From NCBI RefSeq assembly GCF_023555005.1, contig NZ_JAMJPJ010000019.1:1-59922 (forward strand): 59,922 nt of DNA, given 5' to 3'. The notes under the pieces were generated by a model. The model worked only from the letters and a program-made list of their open reading frames with translations. It ran no database searches and was not told where the DNA came from. This document shows, piece by piece, positions 8,450 through 17,552 of the stretch (its first letter is position 1; each line of letters begins with the position of its first letter). A program made the translations under genes and the position numbers. This DNA is from Halomonas llamarensis. GTDB taxonomy: Bacteria; Pseudomonadota; Gammaproteobacteria; Pseudomonadales; Halomonadaceae.

Positions 8450-9124
8450 CTAGGGACAGGCAGGGGGCTTTTCGCTTGCCGAAAAACCTAGCTGGCTGAA
8501 CCAGGCCGTGGCATTATTGCCTGAGTTGTCGCCGTCGCTCATCAAGGCAACGCCGTCGATGGTCGTGACCGATTCATCAAACAAGGTGGTAAAATCGGCG
8601 CGGACATCGCGCACTTCGGCGACCCATTCGCCCACGCTGGATGAGCCTCCTTGCAGTGCCATCAATTCGGCGCGGTCGGTAAACGCGTTGGTCCAGGTGT
8701 TACCAGCGTCTTGCGTCGACGACCAGACATAGTTGACGGATTGTACTTGCCAGGGCAGCAGCCCCGTTTTGCGTGCCACATAGACACGAGCAGGGTAATC
8801 GTCGCCTGCCTTGGTGGTTTCGTCGAGTCCTGGATAAGTAGCATTAACCTGCCAGCACCAGTGCAAGTAGGGTGTTTCATCGAGATTGATTTCGCGTTCC
8901 AGGTAGCGTGCCGACGCCTGGCCTCGCGACTGGGCCTGGAGTACGTTGGCGCCGTCTTTTGCGACAATCTCGTAGTGGGTCTCACCGTCAAAACTGCGAG
9001 TTGGCCAAGTCATGATCTGGTTGGGGGTCAGCAAGATATCTGCCATTGCCGCGCTGCTTATCACCAGCGAACCGACGATAACCGCAACGCCTTGCAGTGG
9101 GCGCATAGCGTTTCTCCTAGTCAT
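8450..9124 (-). CDS. DUF3047 exported protein
   Basis: A 224-residue protein with a signal peptide ending near SSAAMA (about residue 28) and a beta-rich mature domain. WCWQVN, ARVYVARK and NYVWSS are typical of DUF3047. The function of this family is not established; the fold suggests binding rather than catalysis. Its start overlaps the end of the zinc-finger gene by 8 bp, so it is the last gene of the DoxX - peptide - zinc finger - DUF3047 operon. An ATG 15 bases inside (MRPLQG) is an alternative start. Confidence 0.82.
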   Translation of the reverse strand: MTRRNAMRPLQGVAVIVGSLVISSAAMADILLTPNQIMTWPTRSFDGETHYEIVAKDGANVLQAQSRGQASARYLEREINLDETPYLHWCWQVNATYPGLDETTKAGDDYPARVYVARKTGLLPWQVQSVNYVWSSTQDAGNTWTNAFTDRAELMALQGGSSSVGEWVAEVRDVRADFTTLFDESVTTIDGVALMSDGDNSGNNATAWFSQLGFSASEKPPACP

Positions 9125-9317
9125 CGGATGTCGATGGCGTCTTTAATGCGGCAGGGTGGTGTTCACCAATAGCGTGGAGCAGATCAAACTGACGTGCGCA
9201 GGCACGGCAGGCTCCACACATGGAAAGGTGAAAACGTAGCGCTGTTCTTTCCCGGAAGGTAAGCGCTCTGTCTTGGTTGAGTGACATCAAGCGCGTGGCT
9301 TCGCGGCACATCAGCAT
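9117..9317 (-). CDS. Small zinc-finger anti-sigma factor (zf-HC2 type)
   Basis: A 66-residue protein MLMCREATRL... with the zinc-binding anti-sigma signature H-x3-C-x2-C (HLSMCGACRAC), of the type encoded directly after TIGR02943-like ECF sigma genes. I chose the ATG at 9317 because GAGGAG lies 6 bases upstream; the frame is open to 9338. Unlike the usual direct pairing, it is 1.2 kb from the sigma gene at 10496, with DoxX and a Glu/Gly-rich peptide gene between. It probably binds that sigma factor through the zinc module and may respond to redox or metal. Confidence 0.78.
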   Translation of the reverse strand: MLMCREATRLMSLNQDRALTFRERTALRFHLSMCGACRACARQFDLLHAIGEHHPAALKTPSTSDD

Positions 9318-9381
9318 AGGGAACTCCTCAGCTAGCAAAGCTAGTATGATATAAATGCGCAGGTTAAGGTGAGTTTGCCAT

Positions 9382-9600
9382 CTATGAAGCGGCTTCAGCT
9401 TCAGCTTCGGCTTCTCCTTCGCCCTCGGCTTCTCCTTCGCCCTCGGCTTCAGCCATCATGTAATAGCCTGTTTCAGTGGTGACGTCAGAGTAGATGGCAT
9501 GCAGTGCTGAACCACCGGCGACCAGGGCTATAACGGGGACGGCATAGGCGACCCCTTTAGTTAGGCTATCCAGTAATGTTTTTCGTTTGTCGTCTGACAT
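9382..9600 (-). CDS. Glu/Gly-rich tail peptide, precursor-like (copy A)
   Basis: A 72-residue peptide. The N-terminus is charged (MSDDKRKTLLDSL), a hydrophobic stretch VPVIALVAGG follows (21-30), and residues 50-72 are only Ala, Glu, Gly and a final Ser in GEGEA-type repeats. It shares the charged start, the ALVAGG core and the acidic repeat tail with the peptide at 24948-25199, which lies next to a TTL/PqqD-like enzyme. I infer a leader-plus-core precursor that might be modified in trans by that enzyme. It lies between DoxX and the zinc-finger gene in an operon near an ECF sigma factor. An anchored acidic peptide without modification is the alternative. Confidence 0.72.
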   Translation of the reverse strand: MSDDKRKTLLDSLTKGVAYAVPVIALVAGGSALHAIYSDVTTETGYYMMAEAEGEGEAEGEGEAEAEAEAAS

Positions 9601-9642
9601 AAAGCCTCCTACACAAAGGTATCGGTTTATTAAGTTAAGTGG

Positions 9643-10074
9643 TTAAGCTTTATTGCCTTTGGCTAGCAAATAGATTGCCATCATCGCCAGCATCATCTGG
9701 AACATCATGCCGCCCATAGGGTGTGACGCGGTGGACATAAAGTGCCACTGCCCCCAGTGCACCATGAAAATAGCACCAAGCAATATAGGAACCATGCCAA
9801 GAGCCCCCAGGCGAGTAATGGCATCGCCAAAACGACTGGCCATCAGCCCACCAAGAATGATGAGCAAACCGGTGCCAATCTCGCCCAAGGCGACAAGAGC
9901 ACCAAGAGCGACGGGTAAATTCATCATGGCAGAAAACTCGGCGACACCTGAGCCCATGAATTTGTCGATTCCCATGTAAATAAAGACACTGGCAAGGCCC
10001 AGCCGCAATAACCAATGGGCATGACGTTCTACAGGAAACGCATTGGCAGGCGGTGTAGTCGTGTCGTTTTGCAT
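9643..10074 (-). CDS. DoxX family membrane protein
   Basis: A 143-residue protein with four hydrophobic helices. It starts with HWLLRLGLASVFIYMGIDKF, the DoxX signature region, and ends with a Met-rich fourth helix (GGMMFQMMLAMMAIY). DoxX proteins are found in stress-induced, ECF-controlled operons with small peptides. Here it heads an operon with the Glu/Gly-rich peptide (43 bp later), the zinc-finger anti-sigma candidate and DUF3047. The ribosome site GGGAGACACCCTT precedes the ATG. The molecular function is not certain in the family. Confidence 0.88.
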   Translation of the reverse strand: MQNDTTTPPANAFPVERHAHWLLRLGLASVFIYMGIDKFMGSGVAEFSAMMNLPVALGALVALGEIGTGLLIILGGLMASRFGDAITRLGALGMVPILLGAIFMVHWGQWHFMSTASHPMGGMMFQMMLAMMAIYLLAKGNKA

Positions 10075-10495
10075 AAGGGTGTCTCCCTGGATGAATGTTC
10101 TATTGGGTTTAGCAGTCGCTTAAAAGATACCTTTATTGATCTCAGTTATGCGCTGGCCAATCGCTATTCTTATAGGGTTCGTGGTCGTAACACGAAAAAC
10201 TTTACAGTTGAATTTGGATTTATAAGGGAGGAATGCAGTCTCTCTGAGGATTACCGCTCTTGTATGCGTCAAACATTTGGTGGGTAGGTTTCTAGGTGAT
10301 TAGCTTGGGTAACAAACAGCAATATCGTCACGTGGCCAACGGTGTGCTGAGCGGCAAAGTCGGCGCCTTCACAGTTATCGGGACGACCAGAAATGCCGGC
10401 GCAATAAGCGTATTTTGACGAGTTGTATTAGCGTTTTAGCAGGGTAGAGCAGCGGATTGTTGTTCCGTGCAGGTGTTTTGCTGCTATTTTTCACA
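10075..10495. other. Intergenic region, ECF sigma gene to doxX operon
   Basis: 421 bp. It should hold the doxX promoter on the minus strand; a TGTAAA element at 10201-10206 followed by TTACGACC (to 10183) is a candidate. On the minus strand a start-less 46-codon frame ending at about 10278 (containing GISGRPDNCEGADF) looks protein-like but is not recognised and may be a gene remnant. The plus-strand frame over 10015-10287 shows no protein-like character. Confidence 0.4.
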
Positions 10496-11065
10496 TTACA
10501 TTAACCAACCTTTTTCAACACAGTCGCGTAACTTTAACCGCGCGCGGTGAAGGATGACCCAACAGTTGGTCTCTGTTATGTCCAGCGTCTGGCATATTTC
10601 CTGTGTTGAAAGCTCCATGAATTCACGCATCGTGAAGATGCGGGCCGTGTTTTCCGGTAATGCGATGAGGCAGGCATCCAGCACTTTCCAAAATGCAGCG
10701 TTTTCGAGCACCTGATCGGGGTCTCCCCAGGGCTTTGGTCGATTCGCCGCCTGCCAGCGTCCGTTGTCTTGAAATAAGCTTTCTAGCGAGTCTTCGTCGC
10801 TCTGGTCATCACTTTGCCATGCGACATAGCGACGTTGCTGGCGGAATCTTTCCAGAAGCTTATTTTTTAATATGCCAAATACCCACGTTTCAAAGGCGGA
10901 ACGTCCGGCAAAGGAGTCGTGTTTTTCCAACGCGGTAACCAGCGTGTCCTGAACGGTATCTTCGGCAGCCGTGTTATCCCGCAGCTGTAGGCGGGCGAAA
11001 GCGATAAGCTTTGGTCGCAGCAACGCAATATGTTCATCGGAAGAGCGCGTGGTGGTGGTGGTCAC
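10496..11065 (-). CDS. ECF sigma factor (TIGR02943-like)
   Basis: A 189-residue sigma-70 family protein. Region 2 covers LIAFARLQLRDNTAAEDTVQ through SAFETWVFGILKNK (about residues 20-80) and region 4 covers ALPENTARIFTMREFMELS to TNCWVILHRARLKLR (about 135-182). The region 4 wording is characteristic of the TIGR02943 group, whose genes are usually followed directly by a small zf-HC2 anti-sigma gene. That partner is displaced here (9117-9317). I chose the GTG at 11065 because GAGG lies 6 bases upstream; TTG at 11083 is possible. It follows the EthD gene by 57 bp and is probably co-transcribed. The regulon is unknown; the doxX operon is the obvious candidate. Confidence 0.88.
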   Translation of the reverse strand: MTTTTTRSSDEHIALLRPKLIAFARLQLRDNTAAEDTVQDTLVTALEKHDSFAGRSAFETWVFGILKNKLLERFRQQRRYVAWQSDDQSDEDSLESLFQDNGRWQAANRPKPWGDPDQVLENAAFWKVLDACLIALPENTARIFTMREFMELSTQEICQTLDITETNCWVILHRARLKLRDCVEKGWLM

Positions 11066-11122
11066 GATAGTCCTCAATAGCAACGTCTGATGATAAGGAG
11101 CGGCTTATATTTACATTGTAGA

Positions 11123-11431
11123 CTAGGCTGGCGTATCAACGACTTCGTTTACCTGCAAAACAGGGTCTACGTTGGTGAAGTTGGCGATATCGGCAAGTAA
11201 CTGATCGCCCACTTCAGCAAAGGCAGACTCAAAGCGCTGTGCAGATTCAAATCCCAAGTGAGCCACAAGGTGATAGGGTGCCTGAGGGTCTATGCGACGG
11301 TGTACTCGAAGATAACGCAGCCCGTGTTCGCCAAGTAGCGAATTCACTAGCGGCGAGTGTTTTTCAATGTAATACGCATCATCAAAAGAGAGTGTGTCGG
11401 TATTCGGGTAAGCAACCATAACGTCGATCAT
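11123..11431 (-). CDS. EthD-family protein
   Basis: A 102-residue ferredoxin-like (dimeric alpha-beta barrel) protein starting MIDVMVAYPN. The EthD signature includes YYIEKHSPLV and a conserved aromatic/His-rich middle (YHLVAHLGF). EthD-type proteins accompany oxidative or ring-degrading enzymes, but their own reactions are often undefined. It is separated from the upstream AhpD-like gene by a terminator (11451-11475) and leads toward the ECF sigma gene. The ATG at 11431 is preceded by GGAGACATAT. Confidence 0.82.
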   Translation of the reverse strand: MIDVMVAYPNTDTLSFDDAYYIEKHSPLVNSLLGEHGLRYLRVHRRIDPQAPYHLVAHLGFESAQRFESAFAEVGDQLLADIANFTNVDPVLQVNEVVDTPA

Positions 11432-11450
11432 ATATGTCTCCAGGTAAAAT

Positions 11451-11475
11451 GAAAAGTGGCCGCTTGAGCGGCCAC
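11451..11475 (-). terminator. Terminator after AhpD-like gene
   Basis: Read on the minus strand, GTGGCCGC-TCAA-GCGGCCAC is followed by TTTTCATTTT. This ends the AhpD-like transcript before the EthD gene. Confidence 0.85.
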
Positions 11476-11488
11476 ATGTGCAAAAGGA

Positions 11489-12046
11489 TTATGACGCCGG
11501 GGCTTCCCAAGCGAGCGGCTTCAGTTCTTCGTTAAGTGGTGTACCAGCAACGTGGTTGGTGTAGTTGGAAAGTGTTTTAAGAGCGCAGGCAATGACTAGC
11601 TCAAGTACCTGCTGTTGCGTGAAGCCTGCTTCAAGGAAGGCATCCAGCTCGGTTTGCTCAGCCCAGCCGCGCTGTTCGTTCAAGTGGCGAGCAAAACGCG
11701 TGACGGCCGCTAGTTTGGCATCGTTAGGCGTCTTGCGATCACGCAGGTCCTTAACGGTCTCGTCGTCGGCACCGGCTTGTTTAATGCCGCCGGTATGCGC
11801 TGCCACGCAAAAGGCGCAGTGATTGTCGGCACTAATCGCAAGCAAGGCAGCTTGTTGCTCTACGGGGCTCAGGCTGGTTTTGGCATAAATGCCATCCAGT
11901 GTCATGTAGGCTTCTAGCAGGGTGGGTGCTTCCGCCATTTTGGCAAAAATATTAGGCAGAAAGCCCATCTTCTTTTCAGCAGCCTGAAGGTTCGCTTGTG
12001 CAGCTTCCGGTGCGCTTTCAGCGGTGTGTAGCGGAAAATCAGCCAT
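11489..12046 (-). CDS. Carboxymuconolactone decarboxylase / AhpD-like protein
   Basis: A 185-residue all-alpha protein with the AhpD-type redox motif CAFCVAAH (Cys-x2-Cys-x3-His) near residue 84. This suggests peroxidase-associated disulfide chemistry rather than decarboxylation. The YciW/peroxidase-related length fits. The ATG at 12046 has AGAGGT 4 bases upstream; the frame continues to 12103 without a better start. A strong terminator follows. The nearby EthD and ECF genes suggest a shared oxidative-stress context. Confidence 0.88.
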   Translation of the reverse strand: MADFPLHTAESAPEAAQANLQAAEKKMGFLPNIFAKMAEAPTLLEAYMTLDGIYAKTSLSPVEQQAALLAISADNHCAFCVAAHTGGIKQAGADDETVKDLRDRKTPNDAKLAAVTRFARHLNEQRGWAEQTELDAFLEAGFTQQQVLELVIACALKTLSNYTNHVAGTPLNEELKPLAWEAPAS

Positions 12047-12333
12047 TTTAACCTCTTTCTTATTTAGAAAAGTAAAATGCAATAATTTGCACTGTAGCTC
12101 CATGATTATGGAATAAACGGTTCAGAAATGACAACAGTGAAAAACAAAAATCCTGCTGTTAACCGGGGTGCTATGCGTTCAAGAATTTGTCGGTGAAATA
12201 AACTGTAAAGATTTTGGCTGAATAACCACTAACGTACAGCGGCACACATGACCAATTAGCGGGACGTTGCGCGATTGATTGCACGTGATGCCCCAAGGTT
12301 ACCTCCATCTAGAAATGACGAGTGAAGAAGCCC

Positions 12334-13392
12334 ATGAGTCGAGATCTAATGTCAGTAGATCGTCAACATGCTCGCAAGCGAACGTATGCCGCGTTGATGA
12401 TGGGGGCGTTGATGCTTCCCGGAATGGCAAGTGCACAGCCGGACCCAAAGGCGAACGGTTATTATGCATTGCCAGTGCAGGGCGATTTTGTCGGCCAAGA
12501 CTACGACGTCATCGCCAATAAAGACGATACGCTGCTTGATATTGCCCGAGTACATAATGTTGGTTATGAAGAGATTCAGGCAGCCAATCCTGATGTTAGC
12601 CTTTGGGTGCCTGGTGAAGGAACGTCAGTCACGATTCCACGACGCCATATCTTGCCGGATGTCGAGCGCAAGGGGATTGTGATTAACATCGCCGAGTTGA
12701 GGCTCTATTATTATCCAGAGGCGGAAGAAGGGCAGCCGCCGCAAGTTGCGACCTACCCCATCGGCATTGGGCGTGAGGGGTACGATACGCCGCTGGGCAT
12801 TACCCGAACTACCATGCGCCTTGAGCAACCGGCCTGGTATCCGCCCAGTTCCATGCGCAAGGAGGCAGCTGAACGAGGCGATCCACCGCCCGAGGTGGTT
12901 CCGCCTGGCCCTGATAACCCGCTGGGCGAATATGCCATTTTACTTGATATACCTGGCTACCTGATTCACGGCACAAACCAGCCTGACGGTATCGGTATGC
13001 GGGCCAGCCGTGGCTGTATACGCATGTATCCTGAGGATATTGAATCCGTCTTTGATGAAGTGCCCACCAATACGCAAGTCAATATCATTGATCACCCTAT
13101 CAAAGTGGGGGAAGACGAACAGGGAAACACCTACCTTCAGGTATTCAAGAGTGTTGAGGGTGTTGAGTCGGGCATTGAGCAGTTGGAAGATATGTTGATA
13201 ACCAAAGGGGTCATCGAAGAGGAGGGATCAGACATTCTGGACAGGGTGCGGCTGCTGCAGCTTCTTGCCGAACCTGACGACCAGATAACCTCTTTATCGT
13301 TATTCTATCAAGATGCGGTAGAGGAGCCTGATGAAACAGAAGCCATGACGGTTTATAGCATGTTGGATGAACCGTTATCTGAAAGTTGCTAG
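12334..13392 (+). CDS. L,D-transpeptidase with LysM domain (YkuD family)
   Basis: A 352-residue exported cell-wall enzyme. A signal peptide ends near GMASAQP, a LysM-like domain follows (YDVIANKDDTLLDIARVHN... to VTIPRRH, about 50-105), and then the YkuD catalytic domain with HGTN and SRGCIRM. The active Cys is in SRGC. These enzymes form 3-3 crosslinks or attach proteins to peptidoglycan in the periplasm (ErfK/YbiS group). The C-terminal ~100 residues are acidic and helical. Start choice is uncertain between GTG at 12322 and ATG at 12334; neither has a strong ribosome site. Confidence 0.92.
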   Translation: MSRDLMSVDRQHARKRTYAALMMGALMLPGMASAQPDPKANGYYALPVQGDFVGQDYDVIANKDDTLLDIARVHNVGYEEIQAANPDVSLWVPGEGTSVTIPRRHILPDVERKGIVINIAELRLYYYPEAEEGQPPQVATYPIGIGREGYDTPLGITRTTMRLEQPAWYPPSSMRKEAAERGDPPPEVVPPGPDNPLGEYAILLDIPGYLIHGTNQPDGIGMRASRGCIRMYPEDIESVFDEVPTNTQVNIIDHPIKVGEDEQGNTYLQVFKSVEGVESGIEQLEDMLITKGVIEEEGSDILDRVRLLQLLAEPDDQITSLSLFYQDAVEEPDETEAMTVYSMLDEPLSESC

Positions 13393-13417
13393 GCGGGTTC
13401 TAGCGTCGGGATTTGAT

Positions 13418-13469
13418 CGTCCCATTGAGTAAAGACTCAATGGGACGTAATTCAGCAGGCGAATTACGT
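13418..13469 (+). terminator. Two consecutive hairpins after L,D-transpeptidase
   Basis: A perfect 13-bp stem (CGTCCCATTGAGT, loop AAAG, 13418-13447) is followed at once by a 9-bp stem (ACGTAATTC / GAATTACGT, 13445-13469). There is no T run, so termination is likely but not certain. Confidence 0.5.
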
Positions 13470-13556
13470 AACTTGTCGGTTGCATTGTTGGCAATTCGAG
13501 CGAATACGCTGTCCAATTCATTTACCGGTCGCGTTAATTCCTTATCGAAATATAAA

Positions 13557-13582
13557 GAGCCTCTGCGAAGGCGCAGAGGCTC
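13557..13582 (-). terminator. Terminator after small exported protein gene (left copy)
   Basis: A perfect 11-bp stem (GAGCCTCTGCG / CGCAGAGGCTC) with a 4-base loop. On the minus strand it is followed by TTTATATTTC. Confidence 0.75.
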
Positions 13583-13620
13583 GAAATATCACATCATTGA
13601 GCTAGATGGTATTAGATGTT

Positions 13621-13827
13621 CTATTCGTCGAGTATCATCTGGATCATCTCCTCAAGCTCTTCAACTTTTTCTTCGAGGGCTTTAGTTTTACCTTCTTCTT
13701 CAGCAGTCTGGACGTAGTTTTCGTTAATCTCGGCCATATGCTCTTCAATGACCGCAGAGTCCATGGCCAAGGCAGAGCCAGCCATAAGGGTTGCAAATAG
13801 TCCAGTGGTGATTGCTTTCATATTCAT
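13621..13827 (-). CDS. Small exported coiled-coil protein (copy 1)
   Basis: A 68-residue protein with signal peptide MNMKAITTGLFATLMAGSALA, then about 46 acidic helical residues with a heptad-like pattern (TKALEEKVEELEEMIQMIL). The start is the ATG preceded by CGAGGTTTAACC. A paralogue, about 75% identical, sits at 22427-22642 on the same strand at the other end of the island. Function unknown; an Lpp-like or chaperone-like periplasmic helix is a guess. Upstream it shares a hairpin and a TGTAAG-type element with its paralogue. Confidence 0.78.
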   Translation of the reverse strand: MNMKAITTGLFATLMAGSALAMDSAVIEEHMAEINENYVQTAEEEGKTKALEEKVEELEEMIQMILDE

Positions 13828-13872
13828 GGTTAAACCTCGTTGTATCTGACAGTGGGATTGTAGGTATAACAC

Positions 13873-13895
13873 AAGATTGCTTGCTGTCCAATCTT
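13873..13895 (-). promoter_or_regulatory. Inverted repeat in leader of small protein gene (copy 1)
   Basis: AAGATTG and CAATCTT form a perfect 7-bp stem about 46 bp before the ATG. The other copy keeps the pairing with a different sequence (22690-22711), which suggests a conserved RNA hairpin or operator. Confidence 0.5.
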
Positions 13896-13908
13896 AGTTA
13901 TATGTGGT

Positions 13909-13929
13909 GGGTGACGCAAGAAACTTACA
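13909..13929 (-). promoter_or_regulatory. TGTAAG-type conserved promoter element (copy 1)
   Basis: On the minus strand TGTAAGTTTCTTGCG then TCACCC. The copy before the paralogue differs at only two of 21 positions. It may be the -35 part of an alternative (ECF) promoter. Confidence 0.4.
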
Positions 13930-13991
13930 AATATTGTTTAATATTCAAGCAGTGACTGTGTGCCCACAGATTAGGGCACAGAGAAACTTTT

Positions 13992-15646
<1,655 letters not shown>

Positions 15647-15672
15647 TCCGTGTCAGTGTTCGGGTACATAGG

Positions 15673-15780
15673 TTAACCTTTCTTCCGTACCTGACTACGG
15701 AGTCCACGGCAATGGCCACAGCAACCATGTCCACAACAACCATGACCACCTGCACCCTCGCTACAGGGTAAATCTGCCAT
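15673..15780 (-). CDS. Cys/His-rich mini-ORF overlapping mer promoter
   Basis: A 35-codon frame starting MADLPCSEGAGG and containing HGCCGHGCCGHC, then a basic tail. Six Cys and three His within 35 residues is far above chance and suggests soft-metal binding. It overlaps the MerR-type promoter, so its last codons are also the operator. It could be a small metal-binding peptide made upstream of merFA, or the leftover tail of a lost gene such as a metalloregulator. There is no strong ribosome site, so translation is uncertain. Confidence 0.35.
   Translation of the reverse strand: MADLPCSEGAGGHGCCGHGCCGHCRGLRSQVRKKG
15676..15706 (-). promoter_or_regulatory. MerR-type mercury-responsive promoter
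   Basis: On the minus strand: -35 TGGACT, a 19-bp spacer containing the dyad TCCGTA-N6-TACGGA, and -10 AAAGGT. This is the distinctive over-long spacer and operator of mer promoters, about 30 bp before the merF start. No merR gene lies next to it on either strand. Confidence 0.88.
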
Positions 15781-15839
15781 CGTGGACAAGAACGCGGCGA
15801 TATGACCGGGAAACAACAACCCTCGGCAACTCAACCAAC

Positions 15840-16598
15840 TCACAAATAGCGGCTCGACCAGGCCGCCAGCATTTCTGCCACATAGTCAGCATCTATTGCC
15901 TTGGAAAGCAGATGGTCGGCGCTATCCAGCGAGATAAAACTTTTCGGGTGTCTAGCGGCCTGGAAGATGGTGGCCGCTTCATTTATATCCACGATCTGAT
16001 CCACCGGGGAATGGAAAATAACCAGTGCCTTGCCCAGATTGCCGATATGATCCGGAGTATTCCACTGCTCCAAATCCGCCAGCATCTGCTGCTTGACCTG
16101 GAAATTCCGCCCGGCAAGGGTTACCTCGGCCTCGCCCGCCTCCTGGATCTCGCTGGCCTTGTCATCAAACAGGTGCCGCACGTGATGGGCAGTAGCTGGT
16201 GCGCTGATGGTAGCCACCGCCTCAACCGATGCCATGCGATGGGCCACGGCCAGCACGGCGGCCCCACCAAGACTGTGACCGATCAGGATACGGGGTGCCT
16301 GGTAATGCTCCGAAAGAAATTCACCGGCGGCAACAAGATCGTCCAGGTTGGACGAAAAACTGGTATTGGCGAAGTCCCCGTCGCTGTTACCCAGCCCGGT
16401 AAAATCGAAACGCAGTACGCCAATGCCGTGTTTGGCGAGGGCCCGCGCGATTCGGGACGCGGCGGCAATGTCCTTGCCGCAGGTGAAGCAATGGGCGAAC
16501 AGGGCCATGGCCCTGGGCTTGCCCTGTTCGGGAAGCTCCAGCAACCCGGCCAGGTTCTGCCCCTGTGCATTCGGGAACTCTACTTTGGATCGTATCAT
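15840..16598 (-). CDS. Alpha/beta hydrolase
   Basis: A 252-residue cytoplasmic alpha/beta hydrolase. The nucleophile elbow is GHSLGG (Ser about 108), the oxyanion region is AHCFTCGKD, a likely acid lies in HSPVDQIVD and the base in SADHLLS. It resembles the hydrolase half of hydrolase-OsmC proteins and other YhfR-like esterases; the substrate is not predictable. It is co-directional with the mer genes, with 60 bp between it and the Cys-rich mini-ORF. Confidence 0.85.
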   Translation of the reverse strand: MIRSKVEFPNAQGQNLAGLLELPEQGKPRAMALFAHCFTCGKDIAAASRIARALAKHGIGVLRFDFTGLGNSDGDFANTSFSSNLDDLVAAGEFLSEHYQAPRILIGHSLGGAAVLAVAHRMASVEAVATISAPATAHHVRHLFDDKASEIQEAGEAEVTLAGRNFQVKQQMLADLEQWNTPDHIGNLGKALVIFHSPVDQIVDINEAATIFQAARHPKSFISLDSADHLLSKAIDADYVAEMLAAWSSRYL

Positions 16599-16685
16599 GG
16601 CATTTTCCTTTATATATTTTCAGAGCGGGGGCTACCAAGGCACGATGCCCGCTTTTTCGGGACGCCGGATGTAAAATCTTTGTTG

Positions 16686-17357
16686 TTATTGGTGAAGGTG
16701 CAGCCAGCGAGCCAGCCTCGATTGCGGGTGACGCTTTACCGACCAGGGCAACCACACCATGACTGCCAGGATAGCCAGCCCCGCGACGACTGCCAGCACC
16801 GGGTTCAGTGTGAAGGTGTTTCCCAGCCCCGCAAACACGACGGTCATGGGCAGCATGCCGATGAATGTGGCAAGGGCAAAGCGCCAGGCGTGGATTGCGG
16901 TGACGCCGGCGGCATAACTGATCAGGGCGAAGGAGAAAACCGGTATCAGCCTGGTCAGCAGTATCATTACCGTCAAAAACCGTTGGGAGCCATCCCTCGC
17001 CAGCAAAGAGTTGTCCGGGAAACGTTTGCAGGCCATCTCGCGCCCGAGGCACCGGGCAATCCAGAATGCCGCCATGGCGCCGATCAGTGCGCCGATGGCT
17101 GCCACCGCCGTACCTCCAATAACGCCAAAGGCCAGACCTGCCGTTGCGCTTATGGGTAGCGTGGGAATTGGGCCCACCACGACAGCGATCACCATCAGCA
17201 ACATCAGTAGTAGTGGCCCGGTAGCACCCTGGCTGGACAGCCACGCGGATAGCGCCTGCGGCGACAGGTTCCCCGGCATTCCCAGCGTCTGCAATAGCCA
17301 CCAGGCGCCTGCCAGGGCGATGGTCACTACCAGCAAGATGGTGATTTTCAGTGCCAT
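16686..17357 (-). CDS. TVP38/TMEM64 (DedA-like) membrane protein
   Basis: A 223-residue membrane protein with about five to six helices and the SNARE-associated/VTT signature GPIPTLPISATAGLAFGVIGG followed by GREMACKRF. DedA-superfamily proteins are lipid transporters or scramblases; TVP38 types often travel with mercury or redox genes. A second member lies at 41901. It is one of several co-directional island genes. Confidence 0.87.
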   Translation of the reverse strand: MALKITILLVVTIALAGAWWLLQTLGMPGNLSPQALSAWLSSQGATGPLLLMLLMVIAVVVGPIPTLPISATAGLAFGVIGGTAVAAIGALIGAMAAFWIARCLGREMACKRFPDNSLLARDGSQRFLTVMILLTRLIPVFSFALISYAAGVTAIHAWRFALATFIGMLPMTVVFAGLGNTFTLNPVLAVVAGLAILAVMVWLPWSVKRHPQSRLARWLHLHQ

Positions 17358-17552
17358 TCAACCTCTCTTTTGCCGCCGGAAACAATGAGCAATCGCAACG
17401 GTGTGGGCTGTGATTTTTGCCGACAACCGGGTCGAGAAGTGGGAGATTGATCCGGCTTGATAACACTGATGGCCAGGCCTGTCAGGGTGTCGGTCAGATA
17501 GATCGAGGATTGCTGGCGTTCTATCCAGTCGCGCACGGGTCGCGTCGCCTTC

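Larger units (their letters stand above)
13533..13945 (-). repeat. Left direct repeat (~400 bp) bracketing mer/ALS island
   Basis: This segment, from the terminator through the small exported protein gene to its promoter region, is repeated in the same orientation at about 22350-22755 with roughly 80-85% identity by eye. The two copies bracket the mer-to-glutamate-synthase island. The edges are approximate. Confidence 0.75.

Noticed and set aside
9385..9452. CTTCGGCTTC-type tandem repeat as a CRISPR or satellite
   Set aside because: The repeat is codon-level (Glu/Gly/Ala codons) within a peptide gene, also seen at 24955-25030; no spacers.
10015..10287. Plus-strand 90-codon frame in the doxX upstream region
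   Set aside because: Antisense to the start of doxX and without protein-like character or a ribosome site; the region is better read as promoter.
17348..17536. 62-codon minus-strand frame between rhodanese remnant and TVP38 gene
   Set aside because: It starts at GTG, resembles no family, has mixed composition and overlaps the TVP38 start; it may be decayed sequence rather than a gene.
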